From Diadema setosum (taxonomy: Eukaryota > Echinodermata > Echinoidea > Diadematoida > Diadematidae): a stretch of DNA of 64,000 bases. The first letter of the stretch is position 1. Each line of letters begins with the position of its first letter. The notes under the pieces were generated by a model. It was given only the letters and a program-made list of their open reading frames with translations. It was not told the DNA's origin and did no database searches. The stretch is from positions 19,624,403 through 19,688,402 of the forward strand of contig NC_092688.1 of NCBI RefSeq assembly GCF_964275005.1, in the 5' to 3' direction. The position numbers and the translations under genes are program-made. This document shows, piece by piece, positions 58,408-64,000 of this stretch.

Positions 58408-58696
58408 ATTAACTGTTATAGGAGCAAAGGTCGTGTCACCCACTACGGTATACACAGACTGCAATGTACACGACTCTTCACCTCATGACGTTTAGCTAAT
58501 CACAACTATTAGGAGTACAAATGCACACTTTTCTTTCTGCATAGTGTGTGTGTTTATGTTAACTAATGTGAACGTGAGTACAATAACGTGTGTTACAGCA
58601 TTATTGAGATGTTGACTTTTTGCCTGCCCAGACACCCTTGTAATGAGGTTATGTACGTTATTTTACATGGTAGGCCTCCATGTTTGTGGCTTCTTG

Positions 58697-58727
<31 letters not shown>

Positions 58728-59804
58728 TTAGTTTCTTTATTCATCATTCTTATAATGAATTAAGTTAAACACTAAAACTGTATAACGGATAGTCTTATTG
58801 TAAACTGATATTCATTATAAGTTATAATTACCCTTTGAGGTATATCATCAAACACATATCTGGACACAGATGTAACCATGCAGGGTCACTGGTTTGAAGC
58901 TGTGAAATATGCGTGTATGATGAAAAGAAGAAACATGAAAAACATGATTTGGGTAGCCTGCAAATATTGAATCCGATGAAACATGTATTATACAAATTAT
59001 TATTCATGTATTAAAATAAGAAGTGATTCCATGTGAAATGCGGCGCTTTGTCAAGAAAACCTCAGAGAAGCTTTTTCATAACCATGGATCGAGTGGGCAT
59101 GGGAGGGGGAGTGTTAAAAAATAGGAATATAATGCATGAATTGCTCACTCTAGACGTCCATAAATGTGGATAGATGTTATTGGTAGGTGTAAATTTGATA
59201 TTTGTGACGAGGTGAAAACTTTCTAGCTAGAGTTAAGACCTATTTCCCGTTATCACTCAGAACAAAATCCTCCCTGCCTTGATCACAAGATGTACCTTGC
59301 AGCCGTGTCGTGTTCTATCAAAATAGACCACTAATAATTTGTGATGCAAAATTGTACCATGATACAGTAATTCCTTTCAATCCACGCAACAAAAATTGGT
59401 TTGTTTGATGGCAAATGCAGTATGCTATACTGTCGCAAATTATTATAGTGTCCGGTACCACTTACTGCAGGGGCATGACAAATGAGTTTACTGGTTCAGT
59501 GCAAGTTTGTTGACTTTATTGGCGTTTTTTATTCCAGCACGCGAAATCTCAGTGCATATACTTCCGTAGCAAATCATCCTTTTTGACTGCAATATTGTAG
59601 ACGGAAAGTTAAGCGTCGTCTTGTGGGTATCAGGTGAACTACTCCGTTGCGTTACATCATATCATTTTAGAACGTTTGTTCGTCATGTTAAAGAAAGCAT
59701 AGCCGGCATACAGATAGTGAGTATGCATTAGTGATGCCATCGACAATGTGATTTGTGAGGCCAAACATTAAATTTGAACTGCTAATTCATGGAAATAGTC
59801 ACTT
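58408..59804. other. Intergenic between the MITE and the CFAP97D-like gene
   Basis: Contains a (GTTTT)n tract at about 58694-58727. No exon with domain support was found. Confidence 0.55.
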
Positions 59805-59810
59805 TTATTG
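59805..59810 (-). promoter_or_regulatory. Poly(A) signal for the CFAP97D-like gene
   Basis: TTTATT on the plus strand is AATAAA on the minus strand, 33 nt after the stop codon at 59843-59845. Supports 59843-59999 as the terminal exon. Confidence 0.55.
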
Positions 59811-59842
59811 TTCATGATTTGACTGTATACGTCTTGTACGTC

Positions 59843-62800
59843 CTAGCTGACTCCACATCCATTAGGTTTATTCTTGGAGTTGTCCGATCTACGCCGTGAT
59901 CTAGTGGGATCTCCCCGGGACTTCTTTCTCACTGACCGCTCCTGGTTTCTCGGCTTCTCGGCTCGATTGGCGCTCTCCATTCTAGCTAACGAACCTCGCC
60001 TATGAATTTGGACCAAAAAAAAGTATAAAGAAAAATAGACAAAAAGCAGCACGTGAATAGAATGTTTAAGAAAGCAAGTAATCGTGGAAATTGAAATGAT
60101 ACATATGCAACGGTTTTTATCATAAACACCGCAAGATTTCTCATGCATGCATGGGAGCTTTCACGTGTAGGCCAATGTTTAAAAAAAAGTCAGTTGCGAT
60201 AGAGATTGTAGCCTATACTTTAGTTTAAATGAACCATCATGGGAGTCAACGCAGATCATTAATTGTCCCTTTAAGTGATTTCGATTTTTTTTTTTCTAGG
60301 AGTGAACAAAACATTACCAAAGTACGTATGAAAAGATTCAGCGCAGCATGCCAGGCATGTTATGATTATGAAATTGGTTGACAAATAGCCCTACTTCGAC
60401 GTAAACAAGCACTGAATTGATCAGTGTTTTAGTAGTAACCGTGATAGAAGATATCATGGGCGTATATACGTACTCGAGCACGATTCGAACCTACAACCTC
60501 CTGATCTCCGGACAGGCGTCATCTCCACTAAACCATCGAGCTTCCGCCCGACAGCACGTGCTAGTTCTAAACCTTATCATGCAGCGGGTACTGCGTATAA
60601 TATTATTCAAATTTATGAAATTCTTCCGTCGAGAGGTTTTTATGCAACTGATTGACAAATTGCCCTATATCGACATAAATATGCACTGAATTGATCAATG
60701 TTTTGGGTATGATATCTATATGTCATTGACAAATGTAAAAAAACACAACATCCGAAACAAGCTATGGCTGTCAAGTCGTTGTGGCTATAACGGTTTGGCA
60801 ACATTTCTTCGACTATGAAAAATCCTCTAGACTTTTTCATCCGCTTGTATTGCCATAACATAACAGAATTGGTACGTCTTGAGCAGATCTGGTAATGAGA
60901 ATAGTTAATTCTCTTTCCACAGAGGTGAAATTTCCTTATTCGGTACACTGTGTTGTCAGCATTGAGTACGCGACGCCAAAGTCGTGTATGAATAGCTTTT
61001 TATAGGTGCCTCACCTGTCGCGTTTATAGTTGATTCACCTGCGTTAAATACTTTCTCTTTCCCATTAAGTTTTCGCTTTATCGTTTGCATTTTGTGCACT
61101 TTTCTTTTAAATTACCAATCAAGTGACAAAAAATATCAAAGACCTTCAGACAACATACACCTCACAATTTTACTCACGCGGTGTTTTCCGATGCCTCGTG
61201 ATCTGCGCCTTCCTTGCGACTGTGTGTGCTACGCCTCAACGTGTGTTTCTTGTTCCACTGGTCGTATGCACTCTCGTACCACTGCGGGTATTTTGCGATG
61301 TTTTTCATGTACATCTTGTTAAGCTAAATATAAACAAAAGACAATAATACAGCTGCGCTGTTAAAAGTCTACATCAATGAGAGAACGTGAAACAAATTGC
61401 TAAAGTAAAGTTGGCACTTTCTTTTTAAATACACCATGTTTATCTGTAAAACAGATTACAGAATCAGCTTTAATCGGTGATCAATGTTGCCCGCGGAAAA
61501 GGTTAAATACACGTGGAAAAATCGAAAAAAAAAAAAAACAAGTGCGATGTCCACAGTGAGCTGTCTTTTCTATATTTCAAACTAGCCACGGGATGAAAAA
61601 AAAAAAAAAAACACCTGCAATCAATCAAACACTGATCCTTCCCATTTCCATAACGTTTTTGCTTGGGATGTTTGTTGTGAGGTGTTGAGAAAACAAGAAA
61701 ACTTTCTATTGTTCTAAGGAAAATATCGCTTTATGTTGCTCTTTAATATAGAACAACAATGATATAATTAAGTGAATGAAAGGAAAGAAAGAAAGGAAGA
61801 AACAGATGTCAAACTTGTCAAAATGATACCCACACTGATGGGATCAATTCTTTCAAACATTAAATAAACACCACAGTAAGGTTGTATTCTTTCCATGTTA
61901 GTGATAATTCATAAAGCGGGGATGACACACTTTGAAGTGAAGAACCAATCGCTGATGATTTCCGATAGCAACGAAAAAGTAAAATAAGGCAGTAGTATGA
62001 TAACAGCACCTTCCATTCATCCTCCCACTGGTGGCGGCTGTACGTAGCCTGCTTGGACAGGATTCTTCTCATAATTGCCTGGTTTTCGTGTGTCACGCGG
62101 AGCAGCTCACGCTGACGAGCCATGCGGTTCAGACTGGAAAAGGAGACGAACAACAGTACAGATCACACACTGAAGATACATTATGATACAATTATCTACC
62201 TCCTAATCGCAAGAAATTATAACGATAAAGAATAAAGTTTTAGTAATAATAGCTGAGCAAACTCAATGGCCAACTTCTACAGTAACGCAGGGCTGAGGAT
62301 GCACCGAAAATGCACCGAATCGTCAACCATATCCCGGTAGCAACATTACTCCGTGAAAACACCAGGCAATTCCAGAAATCTTGTGCACGGACTCTTGTCT
62401 ATCAGAGATTCTTCTTCACCGAGATTTCATTAGGTTATAAACGATGGAACACCCTGCCACAAGAACTAGTCACCACCACTTCTGCAAACCTCTTCAAGCA
62501 GAAGGTGCAGAGTATCCAGCTTTGTTTTTCTTTTTTTTAGTCACTGGACACGCACCCCAACACTGACCTGCCAAGTAGTACGACTACCACACGTAGTGGT
62601 GAAAAAAAGGAAAAGCGAGGGCAAGTTTGAGCACAGCTATACAGTAGTGTAGTCTAGATATACCTCTTGCTGTCGTAGTAGTTCTTGTTGTCCACGCTAC
62701 CAGTGGTCAGCATGATGTGACACATCTTCTCGAGGAGGATGCGGTTGTCTCTCTCGATGATGGTCAGCCGCTCCTCCTCCATCTGCATCTTCTTCAGCTT

Positions 62801-63666
62801 GAGATGGAGATGCATGTAGGTCTTCGGGGGCTTGTCATCAATCACGGGTTTGGCTGCACCCATGCAAATGAACGCAAATCATTACTTTCAGGAAGGTAGG
62901 CCTAATTGTTAACGGTGGTATTGTTGTCACTACCAATGTGACCAACACTTACAGATGAGTGCAGTGATATATTTTACTGCATCCAAACAGATGCATCATG
63001 TATCTTTACTGTTTTATCTCCTTGGAAAATCAACTGTAGAATCTAATAGAACCTGCAACAATTCTAGTTCTAGAGGGTTTATACATCCTCATGTGTGTGT
63101 TTATACCAGCATCTACAGACCAGAATATGAAGGAACGCCTCTTTTCGGTGAATATCTTGTTTATCATGACGGTATATCTACCTATAATAACAGAAACGAA
63201 TGAATTACTAACAAGACTCTTCACTCCAGCTGACAGATGCAAATGGATATTATGTCTATCTTGGTGTACAAGGGTAATTATGGCATAAGAACAGTTAACT
63301 TTTAGATTCATTATCCTACGTATCCGTAGAACCAAGGACTTGGAATAGCTACACAAAATCTGTGCTTGATCTTACTGAATCACAGTTTTGGCGTAACAAG
63401 TGCATTTGAAGTAGCGGCTAATTTCTATGTGCATGCACTTCTCTGCAATAAATTTGAAAAAAAGCCGGCTAAAAGATTTAGAGTGCGGCTTGTACATTGA
63501 AAACAATTATTTTGTTCTAATAATAATAATTAGTATAATTTTACCAAAATATTTGAAACTAACCATTCTGCACTTTCATCCGATGCCTGTCGAACCGTCT
63601 CTCATCCCATCGTTTCTTCAGCAGCTTGTTGTTTGCCGGCGTGATTGGTTGGTATGCTCTGTGCAT
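59843..63666 (-). CDS. CFAP97D1-like: CFAP97-domain (Hemingway family) ciliary protein, 5 exons
   Basis: Exons in transcription order: 63666-63564, 62853-62664, 62133-62010, 61323-61178, 59999-59843. All borders are GT/AG and phases agree; 720 nt, 239 residues. The N-terminus MHRAYQPITPANNKLLKKRW resembles the CFAP97D proteins. The CFAP97 domain follows: AKPVIDDKPPKTYMHLHLKL, EEERLTIIERDNRILLEKM, SLNRMARQRELLRVTHENQA, HQWEDEWK, then NIAKYPQWY across exons 3-4. Human CFAP97D1 ends near this point (about 160 residues). This protein adds a basic tail (KKSRGDPTRSRRRSDNSKNK). Family members act in cilia and sperm flagella (Drosophila Hemingway, mouse Cfap97d1). Which human paralogue is closest is unclear. 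The donor of exon 3 (AAG/GTGCTG) is weak, but it is the only one that keeps frame with both neighbours. Confidence 0.88.
60372..60710. repeat. ~65-bp direct repeats flanking a tRNA-like sequence (CFAP97D intron 4)
   Basis: The segment near 60375-60432 (TTGACAAATAGCCCTA ... GCACTGAATTGATCAGTGTT) recurs diverged near 60651-60708 (TTGACAAATTGCCCTA ... GCACTGAATTGATCAATGTT). The tRNA-like piece lies between the two copies. Confidence 0.7.
60470..60550 (-). repeat. tRNA-derived SINE head or decayed tRNA-like sequence
   Basis: On the minus strand GCTCGATGGTTTAGTGGA resembles an A box and AGGTTCGAATCG a B box, with spacing near that of a tRNA. CTCGA/TCGAG can pair as an acceptor stem and CCTG/CAGG as an anticodon stem. 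The base before the would-be anticodon is C, not U, and the T stem is imperfect. A functional tRNA is unlikely. Confidence 0.5.
62285..62545 (+). pseudogene. C-terminal fragment of a LINE reverse transcriptase protein (CFAP97D intron 2)
   Basis: The plus-strand frame from 62310 to 62540 encodes VYQRFFFTEISLGYKRWNTL then PQELVTTTSANLFKQKVQSI. This matches the usual LINE polyprotein C-terminus (compare GPRYWNDLSPEI in the LINE at 15.8 kb). It is a 5'-truncated scrap with no catalytic motifs, opposite in strand to the host gene. Confidence 0.6.
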
Positions 63667-64000
63667 GGTTATTGAGTTACGCCAAGTCTAGAAGGAAATA
63701 CAGAATTTTTCGTATTCGGAATGTTTTGATCTCTGGATCCTTCTTTCCCGCTGCTCGGAAAAACTTTCTTCGATCGCAGATATTTCTAGGCTTACCAAAC
63801 ATCGACAAACATGCGGCCTGCCCCCTTGTTGATCGCGGCTGGTGTGAGAGATGCTTGGGTCTGGTGCGCGCATTATTGTTGTGGCTTTTGTGCGCAAGTC
63901 TGTTTGCGCCGTGTCAAGCGCGCATGGAAGGACTCGCGTTGGCCATCCAATCACGCATACTCAAACTCGCGCACATGCGCAGTGTCCATTGTTCCTAATC
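63667..64000 (-). promoter_or_regulatory. 5' flank and likely promoter of the CFAP97D-like gene
   Basis: Upstream of the ATG at 63666 the DNA is more GC-rich than its surroundings and has a CCAAT motif at about 63947. I did not find a convincing RFX X-box. The open frames here have no recognised domain. The window ends at 64000. Confidence 0.3.

Noticed and set aside
63645-63998. 117-codon plus-strand frame overlapping the CFAP97D start
   Set aside because: It begins antisense to exon 1 of the CFAP97D-like gene and has no domain; probably a shadow plus promoter sequence.
1-64000. CRISPR arrays, rRNA, bacterial operons, LTR-type elements
   Set aside because: No regularly spaced repeats with unique spacers, no rRNA-like blocks, no operon structure, and no paired long terminal repeats with gag/pol/env-type coding were seen.

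Overview
The window is animal nuclear DNA, most likely from a marine deuterostome invertebrate such as an echinoderm (sea urchin or relative). Support for this: long introns with GT/AG borders, AT-rich intergenic DNA full of microsatellites, many short foldback DNA transposons, a LINE, a secreted C-type lectin/PAN gene, and a RING/B-box gene whose coding sequence lies in one exon. The species cannot be fixed from the sequence alone.

Four protein genes can be assembled. (1) 1499-6693, minus strand: a five-exon secreted protein with a signal peptide, one divergent C-type lectin domain and a C-terminal PAN/Apple-like module. (2) 20101-21939, plus: a 612-residue RING + B-box protein with a predicted beta-propeller-like C-terminus, in one coding exon. 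(3) 30422-53175, plus: SLF1 (ANKRD32), the SMC5/6 localisation factor, with 20 coding exons, about 1080 residues, an N-terminal BRCT pair and C-terminal ankyrin repeats. (4) 59843-63666, minus: a five-exon CFAP97-domain (CFAP97D1/2, Hemingway family) ciliary protein of 239 residues. All exon phases agree in the three spliced genes, which is the main reason to trust the models. The four genes show no shared pathway; this is ordinary animal gene order.

Between and inside the genes lies a dense set of transposable elements. The largest are a 5'-truncated LINE (about 15083-17452, minus), a 2.55-kb terminal-inverted-repeat element with an internal 786-bp tandem duplication (11204-13756), a 2.2-kb inverted-repeat element upstream of SLF1 (about 27480-29670), a hAT-type element with a perfect 8-bp target duplication (25076-26369), and a pogo/Tigger-like element just 3' of SLF1 (53596-54504). 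Six foldback elements from five families share TTAA target duplications, and five of the six sit in SLF1 introns.

Layout: 1-6.7 kb lectin/PAN gene; 6.7-15 kb intergenic repeats; 15.1-17.45 kb LINE; 18.6-22.1 kb foldback element and RING/B-box gene; 22-30 kb intergenic DNA with hAT-like and TIR elements and a likely SLF1 promoter; 30.4-53.2 kb SLF1; 53.6-59.8 kb intergenic; 59.8-63.7 kb CFAP97D-like gene. I found no certain functional tRNA, rRNA, CRISPR array or virus-like element. I see no clear evidence of a wholly new biological system. The most unusual structures are the twin perfect palindromes at 30210-30278 and the concentration of TTAA foldback elements in SLF1.
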